A stretch of DNA of 64,000 bases from Saturnia japonica (lineage: Eukaryota > Arthropoda > Insecta > Lepidoptera > Saturniidae): positions 171,501 to 235,500 of the forward strand of contig CM065332.1 of the NCBI GenBank assembly GCA_033032175.1. Reading direction: 5' to 3'. Below are positions 23,744 through 33,495 of this stretch, one piece after another; within the stretch, counting starts at the first letter, position 1; each line of letters starts with the position of its first letter. Made by a program: the position numbers and the translations under genes. The notes under the pieces are model-generated. The model was not told the origin of the DNA. It saw only the letters and a list, made by a program, of their open reading frames with translations, and did no database searches.

Positions 23744-24289
23744 CTAACAATATCGCACAAATATTTTATAAATATGAAATTGATTAATACAAATAATAAT
23801 CCGTATGTTTATATAGAAGCCATCTCAAAACCAACCCTGAGAATTTATATGTATATACGTACATTAAAACAGAGCGGTTTGCTTACTGTGTGCGTGCGTA
23901 GTGTGTACTCACACACGCAAACACACACAAAACTACTCAGCATACATATTTTTAATAGAGTATATTTTAATTCTGTAAGAGATATTCTTTAGATAATATT
24001 TCCCCAAATACTAATTGTGTATGATTTTATTTATAGTTGTAAAATAAACTACGTAGAAACTCGATGACAGAGTCACCGGCAGACGCAACCACAACAAAAA
24101 CACAATAGACACACCGGCAATGTACGCACAAGTGGTTATTTTTATAGCATGTTATAATTTCATATTCGGTTTGTGTGTTTTATAAATAACGTGAAAACAA
24201 ATCGGATTATTCATGTCCCCGAGCGCGCTTCTGAACACAGCTTTGTTTGCGAAGGTGTCGTTTACTATATACAGAGATACAGTATTGAA
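23744..24289. other. Unassigned
   Basis: A CA/TG-rich patch lies at about 23895-23935. No exon or element end is recognised. Confidence 0.4.
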
Positions 24290-25235
24290 GTAGGATAATA
24301 AGATTTACGAGAAAATTATGCTTAAGCAAATAGTAGAATATTTTCATAAACACAAGTTTGGATGGTCGGGAGTTTGGTTTCACGAAATCGAAATCCACCA
24401 CTGACGCTGGTGCAACGCTACTAAGTCATATATTTGGGGAATGGGAAGAGTCGCAGGATGCAATCAATATATTCTGTGAACTCACAAAAGCCTTCGACTG
24501 CGTTGATCATACCACACGATACTAAAACATTATGGTGTTTGTGGACTTTTTCTCGACTTACTAATCTTATTTAACAGATCGCTGTCTAAAAGTAAGTGTA
24601 AATGGAGCAACCTCTTCGAAATTATTGACTAGAATCGACGTCCCTCGGGGATCGATTTTAGGACCATGTTTGTTTCTCGTATATATAAGCAATCTACCGC
24701 TAGTAGTTGAAAATAATGCTGACATGGATCTTTCTGTAGACGATAATTCACTTGTATTCCAAGAGAAAAGAATAGGTTCAGATCTTAGACAATTAAATAA
24801 TTTTTTATTTAAAATTTCTAAAGGATTTGCTTTAAATAGTTTACTCCTAAATGCAAACAAAACTAAATTTATGAGATTTACTTTTCCCAATGTTTGGCCT
24901 GTTGATAGTAGTATCAAGATAGAAAGGAATGTAGTAGGCTTAGTTGATGGTAATATTTTCTTGGGTATACGGTTGATTTAAAATTACAATGGGGTTCGCA
25001 CATTAGAACTTTGGCGGGAAGATTAAGCTCTGCTGCGTTCGCAGAACGTAAGATTCGCCAATTAACGGATATTACCACTGGCTATGTTAGTCTACTTCGT
25101 TTACTTCCATAATTTAATGTCTTACGGTACTTTGATTTGGAGTTCAGAAGATAAGGTAGATATCATATTTATATTACAAAAGCTGGCAATTTGAGCTATC
25201 TACAACATGAGACCAAGACTCCAGGAATTTAATAT
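24290..25235 (+). pseudogene. LINE reverse transcriptase relic (Jockey-like)
   Basis: From 24290 the plus strand reads IYEKIMLKQIVEYFHKHKF, then FGFTKSKSTTDAGATLLSHI, then motif A as FCELTKAFDCVDH with its catalytic Asp. After stops and a shift it reads VPRGSILGPCLFLVYISNLP (motif B region, open frame 24625-24981). Next is LSVDDNSLVF, the motif C box, usually FADD, with both Asp kept but Ala changed to Val. After 24982 it continues LQWGSHIRTLAGRLSSAAF and, shifted again, LMSYGTLIWSSEDKVD-like and NMRPRLQEF-like thumb segments. About 300 codons of RT in 3-4 frames; no endonuclease. It is inactive. Confidence 0.87.
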
Positions 25236-25254
25236 CTTAACTTTGCCCTGCCAA

Positions 25255-25490
25255 TACATCACAAAATGGTTGGATTGATTTTGACGGAACCTTCACTGGC
25301 AGACAGCTTATATTTAATGAGAAACTTAGGCCACTTTTATTTTTGAAAAAGAATTAAGTGTCCGTGCAAAAAAGTACCTTTAGTTTTTGAAATAACCGGC
25401 GCGCGACCTCCGTGGATGGAAGCGGGGTCACCACAATACCAACATTCTGTAGTCCACGTAGGCCATTCTGTAGGCCACGGGCACAGCTAG
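25255..25490 (+). mobile_element. HelA Helitron, 3' half
   Basis: It opens with 'aaaatggttggattgatttt' (inner HelA) and ends 'ggccacgggcacagCTAG' before a T. The 5' half is missing and the LINE relic lies directly upstream. 'cattctgtag' occurs twice near the end, a small local duplication. Confidence 0.65.
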
Positions 25491-26115
25491 TTAAAAATAA
25501 AATTTGAAACTCCGAGTTCAGTCCTTTTTATGTTAGCATTTATCATATTTTATCTTATATTATGTATGTAGGTATAATTTATTATTTCGAATTTAAAATT
25601 TTACGATCTTATTACTTATGGCGTTTGTTTCTTAATTATTATTAAATTGAATTAGATGAATACTCACAAGTTACCCAGTTGTTATAAACTATAGTTGTAT
25701 TGTTTGACTACTTATAGCAACATCACTGGCGATATTTCAGCGTTCAGCCTCCTGAGATACGGGTTTACATATTTAGGTAGCGAGTATTGTATTATAAAAT
25801 TAACAACACGTCAAGTTAATTAAATGATTTCTGATATAAATATGCGATTTAAAAGTAATTAGTGCAATAGAACAGTATTTATGCTCGAGCGAACAATCAA
25901 TATATAATTTAAAATAAAACTTACTATTTTCAACATTATCTCCAAAAAACTATAACAAATTAGTAGTATGATACAACAAACTCATATTTTATAACGTCTA
26001 ATTCTGGAGGAAATTTTAAATTATGTTACTTTATTTAAACTAGCGATCACCCTAAGCTCGAAATTCAATGTGCAACTTTTTAATCATAAACTATTTTCTG
26101 TTTGACATTTACAGT
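25491..26115. other. Unassigned, AT-rich
   Basis: Nothing recognised. Confidence 0.45.
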
Positions 26116-27116
26116 TGTTACCTAAAAACTTTAAGCCCCTCTCCAGGCGGACAGAAGAAATAAAAACGCATTCTCACAGGTCACAAGTTTTAATTTTAAT
26201 CTTCAAATTACACAAAAACCTTGCTCTTTAATATTACAATTCAATGTTATGATATTAACGACTAATTATAAAAATCCTGTTATTCAAACATTAAATACAA
26301 AATTCTAATTGTGAAACTCCTGTCATTCTACCATTAAAATTGCCAGTTAAATTCAGGTGGGTAATTTGGGGTTCACCAAGTTGGTTACAATTTACAATAT
26401 ATATTTACTATATATAATTAAAACGAAAATGAGCGCCACCAATTTTTATAACGGAAGTTGGACCGTGTTAAATGTTAATGAAGGATTCCGGCAATGCTCC
26501 CAACAAACCAAAGAGCCGGTTCAAAAATAAATAAAAAAAGGCTCTCCGTTACCCGTTGCGTAGGCAACAAACTTCAATTGGATCCTCTAATCATATAATA
26601 CAAAGCTGCGAAGACTGCAGCCGGTCCAGCAAGCCAGCCACGCACAAAGAGACTACCCGAGACAAGGCAGTCGTTACTAAGTCCACGCCAATACAGGAGC
26701 GGCTCCCACAGGAAACCTCCCTTCAATAAAAATTTAAATGTTTTACAAAATCATTCGAGACAATACTCAGACAAATAGGAACGGGTACGGTTTTAAATCA
26801 ATAATTGATCTGGTTAACAAAACAAACGATTAACTTTAAACAGTAGCAAATTCAGGTTCAAAACACAGAAAATAAAATTACCTTTAGGAGAAAAATGGTC
26901 TTGCGCAGCAACGGGTCCCAATATCAACTCGCGGGATTCTCCTTACATCCAGAGGCAGCGAGGATGAAAGGTCCTTAGATAAACGATATCCTAAGATAGC
27001 GACCCACGCGCAGCGGCTCAAGCTGAAAAAAGGAAAATGTAGCAAACGATCGGGATCTTCAACTTCGACTTCTATCGAAGCATACTCGGCTCGAATCACG
27101 AAATACGAGAAACAAC

Positions 27117-28021
27117 TAGCGGTGGGCGTATATGAGATGTACTACTGTAATCAACTAATCATTTGATTATGAAGATAACTCGAGATATTTCGATCATAGC
27201 CATTAGTAATTACTAATATTATTCGATGGTGAGTGATCCTTCATAATCGAAATACCATTAGTAGTTACTAATATTAGTAGTTCGAAGATGAGTGATCATT
27301 CATAATCAAAGTAACATTAGAAATTATTAATATTAGTAGTTCGAAGATGAGTGCTCATTCATATTCAAAGTAGCATTAGTAATTATTAATATTAGTAGTT
27401 CGAAGATGAGTGATCATTCATAATCAAAGTAACATTAGAAATTATTAATATTAGTAGTTCGAAGATGAGTGATCATTCATATTCAAAGTAGCATTAGTAA
27501 TTACTAATATTAGTAGTTCGAAGATGAGTGATCATTCATATTCAAAGTAGCATTAGTAATTATTAATATTAGTAGTTCGAAGAAGAGTGATCATTCATAT
27601 TCAAAGTAGCATTAGTAATTGTTAATGCTAGGTTAGTAATTTAATAAAATGAATGTTTATTAGGACTGAAAGATCTTTTAGACCTGATTGTTGGTGTGGC
27701 AACGCGACGCACCGCCACGCTATATGTTCTTTAATTGTTTGTGTTCATTGTTTCTTTTTTTTATTCAATAAGATGTTTCACATTTGTTGGGCGTGTGGTA
27801 ACGGCCAATTTTTTTTTGTAGGTCATACATACGAATGTGCGTCCATATTTTTTTTTGCTCGCCACCGCGGCTCCTGGTATTACATATAAGGTCTATTATG
27901 AATGACTATTCATATTCGTAATTCGATTATGAATTATAACTGATAATTGAATTATCTCGATTATGTAAATAATCAATTATCGAACTCGATTACGTAAATC
28001 AATCAAAATCGCCCACCTCTA
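27117..28021. mobile_element. hAT-like non-autonomous element
   Basis: The left end is TAGCGGTGGGCG and the right end, reversed, TAGAGGTGGGCG, with GTGGGCG characteristic of hAT-type ends. Flanking 8-mers gaaacaac and gaataagc match at 5 of 8 positions, a decayed duplication at best. The interior is a 59-bp tandem array (27163-27640) plus 380 bp without recognisable transposase. It interrupts the larger TG...CA block. Confidence 0.6.
27163..27640. repeat. 59-bp minisatellite, about 8 units
   Basis: Units begin 'ttcgaagatgagtgatcatt' at 27281, 27340, 27399, 27458, 27517 and 27576, exactly 59 bp apart; earlier, more diverged units reach back to about 27163. Two unit types (ending aacattagaaatt or agcattagtaatt) alternate, then the second type repeats. 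Each unit holds the palindrome ATTAGTAATTACTAAT or a variant. Confidence 0.85.
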
Positions 28022-28599
28022 GAATAAGCCAGCGCTTTAATCCAAAATACCGACAAGGCCTAATAGAAGTTTGCGGAATTAGAAATTAAAAATCCAAAAA
28101 TTATAAAAATTTAGTGCCGAAACATTTCCAGAGCCTACGAAGACTCAACTGTGTTACTATCCTCCAAAAACCGAGCATAAACACAATCAAAACAACTAAA
28201 CAAAGGTTAGAGACACCTGTAATCACAACAAAAAAATAGAAATCAACTTGTTTTGAAGTTATTAACGTGTGAAATTAGATTACTAAGTAAATTGATAACA
28301 AATGACCTGTTATAAAATAAAATCAACCAGCATTCCTCAAAACTGTAATTCCCCAACTTGACCATTATCGAAAACACACGGCAACACCGTGGCATAGATT
28401 ATAAGGAATCCTTCCTAAGAATCGAATAGTATTGAAAAATCTATGGATCACAACTGCATGGTCTTAGATACCTTTGCCTTTCCCTTTCACGAAGAAAAGG
28501 AAGAAACTATACCAAACAAAAAAAAGTCTATGGATCAATTGCGACCATAGCTAACCTCTTTTTTTTTCTATGTTACACAGTATTCTTAATTAAACAATG

Positions 28600-28869
28600 A
28601 GTAGGTATTATCTACATCACTTGCTGTCACTTTTCGTTGAGTGAAAATTTGAGTGACGTCAATATTTTGGGGGTCTAAGTTCAATGGCACTGGTAGAGAT
28701 AGGATTCGCAGTATTAAATAATTTAATTTACAGATATTATAAATAAATTTTAGCTTTCTGCACTTCTTCTACATATAAACTTTAAGCATTGCAAATCTCA
28801 CAAACTTCCGTGCACGCAATACACTTAAAAAGGTACCGAAAGCTTTTACTTCACGTAATAATATATAGA
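28600..28869 (-). mobile_element. HelC Helitron, 3' end missing
   Basis: Reversed, it starts TCTATATATTATTACGTGAA after an A (28869 down) and runs through 'atgcttaaagtttatatgta' to the 'agtgacagcaagtgatgtag' block, where it stops. The CTAG end is absent. Confidence 0.7.
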
Positions 28870-29092
28870 TTGTTTCATTAAGTACTCGTTGTGATTGAGA
28901 ATATAAACTTCAGTACTGTTTCTCCGCTCTTTGTGTTGTGCTACGCGTCTGTTTGTGCAAGAAGCTTCACCTCCAGGTTTTTCATTAACAAATTAATTGT
29001 GTTTCTGTGAGAACGTTTGTGATTGAGTCTCGACCGAATGTTTACTTGTTTGTTGTTCGACTTGAAGTTGCGAAGTTTGGTAAGTCGTTGCC

Positions 29093-29115
29093 ATGGCGAC
29101 GGATCCGTTGGTACA
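29093..29115 (+). other. Candidate first coding exon MATDPLV
   Basis: ATG at 29093 sits in a strong context (GCCATGG) and reads MATDPLV, then CA|GTAAGT with the donor GT at 29116 (phase 2). The upstream 200 bp (28880-29092) are not repetitive and could be 5' UTR. A second GTAAGT lies just upstream (29080). There is no cDNA support, seven codons carry little information, and I cannot name the protein. Confidence 0.28.
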
Positions 29116-29510
29116 GTAAGTTTGAGGAGAAGCATTTCATATTGTATCCATCGACTACTAGATATATGAGAATTTGAAACTCAAAGTAGCGTCAGTAGTA
29201 CACCTGTGCATTGTGCTCTGTGAGCGCTATAATATTGTTCTCGAGTTGTTTGTCGGCTTTCGATTGAACACGGTGCAATCTTTACAAATCTATCATTCAG
29301 TTTGAAAATAGTCGAAGAAGATGAAACATCCTTCGAAATACGAAGGACTTCAAATCGTTAGTATTATTCATTAAGGAACAGACCAGAGGTCATTATAAAC
29401 CATTACAAAATGTGATAAAGTTAAATTGTTTCTTGTCTGGTTCGTCATACAAATTCTCATGTATAAACACATCAAGTACCTATAAAAGCTGTGTTGTATT
29501 TATTTGATAA
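29116..29510. other. Unassigned
   Basis: Non-repetitive as far as I can see; if the exon at 29093 is real this would be intron. Confidence 0.35.
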
Positions 29511-29868
29511 TTTATATATTAATACGTGAAGCAAAAGCTTTTGGTACCATTTCAAGCGTATTGCGTGCACGGAAGACTGAGATTTGGCATGGTTAAAGTT
29601 TATATGGGGAAGGAGTGCAGAAAGCTAAAGTTTATCTTCATTATCTGTTACTAATATATTAAATTAAATTAATTAATATTGCGAATCCTAACGTGACCAG
29701 TGCCATTGAACTTAAACCCATCAAAATATTGACATTGTCACTCGACGAAAAGTGACAGCAAGTGATGTAGATAATACTCATAGTTTATGAATACTGTAAA
29801 TGTCAAACAGAAAATAGTCTTAGATCAAAAAGTCGCTAGTCGAGTTTCGAGCTCAGGGCGATCGTTAG
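29511..29868 (+). mobile_element. HelC Helitron, near complete
   Basis: 358 bp from TTTATATATTAATACGTGAA (TC changed to TT, after an A) to gggcgatcgTTAG (CTAG changed by one base) before a T. 'gcaagtgatgtagataatac' and 'gtcgctagtcgagtttcgag' match the family. Same length as the copy at 12450. Confidence 0.72.
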
Positions 29869-30171
29869 TATATATAATTAGTATTATTCTTTTCCTTCAC
29901 CTAAAGCTTAGATATAATTCGAGATCATACGCGTAACGTAAGCAATCATAACTTCATACTACATACAATTAAAAATGTATTTTATAAAACCAGCTGGACA
30001 TTTATAAAAATCCTATAAAGTAATCTGCCGGTAGTAGACATTGCTAAGTGCTATCCCTTCCAGTACCATTCGGAATTCAGCAGCAGCCATCATGGTTCAC
30101 AAAAAGCTGCTTTTGAGAATTTTGAAAAAGGATTCGGCCCGCAGTACGGACGCTTATAATACCATAGTCAT
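29869..30171. other. Unassigned
   Basis: Nothing recognised. Confidence 0.4.
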
Positions 30172-30285
30172 CACTAGCGCGTTGCAAACCTGAACCCCCC
30201 CTACCCCCTCCCCCCTCAAACCCCCCCCCCATCCCAAAGAGCTCTGGAAACCCTACTCACCGCAGGAACACAACACTTGGTTACT
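30172..30285. repeat. Dispersed repeat R2 with C-tracts, copy 1
   Basis: 'cactagcgcgttg', 'acctgaaccccc', a C-rich tract, then 'ctggaaaccctactcaccgc' and 'aggaacacaacac'. The same order occurs at 56315-56420. Class unknown; the C-tract seems to be part of the element and expands independently. Confidence 0.55.
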
Positions 30286-30435
30286 GAGCCCTCCTCTCCT
30301 TACTTTCATTTCAAATTATCATAATGTAAGTACAGTTAAGACGTATGTTAACTTGTTATCATGTTTGTTATTATTTACTTATTTATATTTATCAATGATA
30401 TAATCGTGATTGGTATATCTTTAAACAAACAACAG

Positions 30436-30500
30436 GCTTGCAGGTCGCGGGGGAGGACGCGGGGAGCGGAGGCATGCTGTCGGCGCAGGAATCCCCCTGA
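30436..30500 (+). other. Candidate terminal coding exon
   Basis: After AACAACAG (AG 30434-30435) a strikingly GC3-rich frame reads LQVAGEDAGSGGMLSAQESP and stops at TGA 30498. A T-rich stretch lies 20-80 bp upstream, as before an acceptor. It would need an upstream exon ending in phase 1; the exon at 13606 has that phase, but linking them is only a guess. It could equally be a chance frame in a GC-rich patch. Confidence 0.27.
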
Positions 30501-31039
30501 GCCCTGTAAACTGGGATTCACCTGAAACAAACCTATTATTATTTCGGATTCGGGTTATTACTTTATAACAATATTTACGGATTTTCCGTAGATAAAACGT
30601 AATACATTATTCTGTTTATCAGTGGAATTGGATATCGCGTGCCAAGCTCGTCCCAGCGCGCCGGGCAGGGCGGGGCAGGGCGGGGCGGAATGGGACCTAG
30701 CAAATGTACTCTGCTCCTAAATATTCATATTGTATTACTTAAATAGGCAATAGTAAATAGGCAATAATAGGCAAATGGCAAACAATATAATAATGTTATT
30801 ACACATACCTATATAATTCTTAAAAGTTTAATCCTGGCAAAGCCATACCTGCTTTATCAGTTTTACATTAGGAATACCATTCTGTTGATGCGAATGCGAT
30901 TATATTCATATTTTTATTATCGAAAGCTAACTTCATTAGATCGCACTGCCGTCACACGACGCGAGCGCGAATATAATATTTAAAAATTCTAAACCATGAA
31001 TAGAAATATAATAATGAGACGCCAATAATTACTACGCAA
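30501..31039. other. Unassigned; short GGCAGGGCGG tandem
   Basis: A small (GGCAGGGCGG)n-type array lies at 30661-30688. Otherwise AT-rich and unremarkable. Confidence 0.4.
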
Positions 31040-31070
31040 TATTCGTGTGCAGAGCCGCGGACACAGCTAG
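31040..31070 (+). mobile_element. Helitron 3' terminus
   Basis: 'agagccgcggacacagCTAG' followed by T matches the HelA-type 3' end. The start of this copy was not located. Confidence 0.5.
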
Positions 31071-31204
31071 TTAAGGAAAATATTTAAATGAACCTTGATT
31101 TATTTCTATTAACAAATGCACAGGTCATAAAATAAAAAGGTAACGAAAACCATAGTACTTACCGACAAGAGTTTTCCTCAAGTAAATAATATGTTTACTA
31201 CCTC

Positions 31205-31245
31205 CATAAAATCACAAGGCGTTTGCCTAGCAGTGGGACTTGTAG
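31205..31245 (+). pseudogene. LINE C-terminal scrap (RTE-type)
   Basis: 'aaggcgtttgcctagcagtg' followed by 'ggact' is a decayed form of 'aaggcctttgcccagcagtg' plus 'ggac', which encodes the EAFAQQWD end of an RTE-type ORF that I recall from many lepidopteran loci. Only about 40 bp are recognisable. Confidence 0.35.
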
Positions 31246-31904
31246 AGGATGCAGTGAAGCCAGTTAATATAATGCGTTAGTGATAGAGCCACGTCCTGTG
31301 TCATGGGCTCTACGGTACTCGAAGAACTGTAACTTCCTACCGCATCATTTACAGGTCTATCCATAAAAGAGAAACACGGGAATTCATGTTGAAAACATGC
31401 GCAGAGCTGCTTTTACATATAGCTCCATCTACACTAAGCAATAGTGACTCCTCCACCGACCGACGAACTCTTATCGTTTCTCGGCTGTTTTAAATTGTAG
31501 TTTACTATATAGCCACTTAGTTGAGACAGTATACATCATACATATACGTCTATATAGTTTTGTAACGGACTGCTATGAATTTATCTTTCGGTGTATTGTT
31601 AAATAATATTACATGCCATTACAAATGCTTTTTGTCTACTAAAACCCATATTAAATTGTTTATAAATGCTATGGTGAATATGTTATTATTATTATTATTT
31701 TAAAAAATGTTTCGGACTGTCGGTTTAATTATTAAGCCGAAAAGTAGGTGGTTCGATATTGGCACGCCGTGGATTTTTCAAAGACAAACAAATTTGTGTT
31801 AACGTGTTAATATTTGTATTTACTTTCATAATAATAATATTATAAACATTTCGTTTAGAAGAAATTGTCGATTAACACAATTATTAATAAGGAATAAATT
31901 ATTG
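31246..31904. other. Unassigned; (TTA)n tract
   Basis: An (ATT)n tract lies at 31684-31699. Nothing else recognised. Confidence 0.4.
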
Positions 31905-32333
31905 TCTATACAATTAATAAAATTGAAGTATCTGTTTGTAATGTCAAAATAACAGCTTTTCACTAAATGAATATGAAAGTTTATACGATACCTATAAAAA
32001 AACCCCATTTTGCCGTCTGCCTGTCTGTCTGTTTGTTCCGGGTAGTCTCCAAAACGATTGAACGTATTTTGACGGGACATTCACTGATAGATATCTGATG
32101 TTATAGGGGGTAACTTACGCTACTTTTATTTTAGAATAAGGATTAGGGTTCAGCATAAATAAAATAAAATAACTGATCATGGCGAATCAATTTGGGAGCT
32201 TAAATGAGTTACATTTAGTTAACGATATAAGTTATAGCAAATTAATTTACTACCTAAATGTAAACATTAAAAAGACCTACAAAAAAGTCCGCCAGAGTAT
32301 ACATCTATTTTCTAAGGAACACCCACAATAATC
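31905..32333 (+). mobile_element. HelA Helitron, 3' end missing
   Basis: It starts TCTATACAATTAATAAAATT, contains 'tgtttgttccgggtagtctc' and 'gggggtaacttacgctactt', and stops at 'aaggaacacccacaataa', about 100 bp before where CTAG should be. The base before TC is G. Confidence 0.7.
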
Positions 32334-33344
32334 ATAAAACATAAAAAAGCGTGTTCATAAAGCTGCAGCTACCCTCAGCCGTGAGATGTGTGCAGACAGA
32401 CAGACAGACAGACAGGCGCGGGCGTGAAGGTATCACAAAACGTTTTCACTTAATCTTACAACAATAACTTTTGTAAATATTTTTCCTTTCACTTAGTTGT
32501 TTATTCGTTGGATAGTAAATATTTTAAGGGAAATCGTCCAAAAATTCAAAGGAAGCTTTTAAAGATTACTTTGTTCAGGGCTTAGTCGGAAAGTCGCCTT
32601 GAGTAAATCAGTGCGGAGCGCGATGAATGGTTCGCGAGCTGCGGTCATACTGCGAGCGATCACCTCACCTTCCACATACATACATACTGGACTATTATAT
32701 TTACGTGAATAGTATGCTTTATTTTGTCGCACACATTGCGTGTAACCTTGTTGTTATGTTATTATTCATTTAGTATGTGATTAAACAGATTTTTACCAAG
32801 TTAAATTAAAAAATGTTTCCTTTAATTGAATTTATAATGTATTTTTCTTTGAAGGTACATGCATGTAAGAGGGAATAATTTTATTGCGTTTTAAAACCAA
32901 TGTTTTAATGTGTTAATTATTTCTATTGTTTCAATAATTTATTCTACTTAGGTCATCTTTGATTTTAAGTAATGTTGTTATAGACATAAAAATTAAAAAT
33001 TTCCATATTCAAGTGCAATTTTTATTTATTTTAATATTGCCTATGAGATAACATTTCGTTTCACGTATAATGTTTTTAAAGATGTTGCCAGGATAATTAT
33101 GTTCAATATTTTTTATTTTTCTATGTACCGTATTTGACCCGCCAAGCCTCAATATAGGCTTACAACACGTTAACTCTAGAACACAGAATCAAAGTTTAAT
33201 CAGTGACTACGGCACACAACTTTCTTCACATAAGTTACAACTTAACCCTGTCATCATTAAGTTTCCTGATTCATTGTTTCTTTGTGACCTATACATTATT
33301 ACCTCACGTAATACATTTCATTGAATCGTAGCTAAAAACATTCT
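32334..33344. other. Unassigned; (GACA)n
   Basis: A (GACA)n microsatellite lies at 32394-32415. A 29-codon frame from ATG 32622 in a GC-richer patch is too short to support. Confidence 0.4.
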
Positions 33345-33495
33345 CGATCAAGTTATCTTTCAAACAAAAATAACTAAATCAAAATCGGTTCAGCCATTTG
33401 TGAGCTACAATGCCACATACAGACGCAAAGATATAAAGGTTAAACTTATAACACCCCTCTTTTTTTTTATCGTCAGTGGTTAAAAACATAGTTAT
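33345..33495. repeat. Dispersed repeat fragment ('aaaatcggttcagc ... aacacccctc')
   Basis: 'aactaaatcaaaatcggttc' through 'aaacttataacacccctc' and a T-rich end resemble a very common lepidopteran dispersed repeat 3' region. Class not determined. Confidence 0.45.

Larger units (their letters stand above)
26116..28577. mobile_element. Possible solo LTR-like block bounded by TGTTAC...GTTACA
   Basis: The block starts TGTTACC (26116) and ends TGTTACA (28577). Both flanks carry CAGT (26112-26115 and 28578-28581), as in a 4-bp target duplication, and the ends are TG...CA with a 6-bp inverted match. Without the 905-bp hAT-like insert it is about 1.56 kb. On the minus strand the last 90 bp resemble an LTR U5 (GC-richer, then a TAACA end). 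No internal retroelement genes are present. The call depends on one 4-bp match and may be wrong; the orientation is probably minus. Confidence 0.35.

Noticed and set aside
24567..24917. 116-codon minus-strand frame
   Set aside because: It is antisense to the LINE reverse transcriptase reading, which shows clear RT motifs on plus.
27163..27640. CRISPR-like regular repeat array
   Set aside because: Whole 59-bp units are repeated without unique spacers, in a eukaryotic transposon.
27653..27889. 78-codon frame after the 59-bp array, as a hAT transposase
   Set aside because: No hAT domain text (BED finger or dimerisation block) is visible; Phe-runs come from T-tracts.
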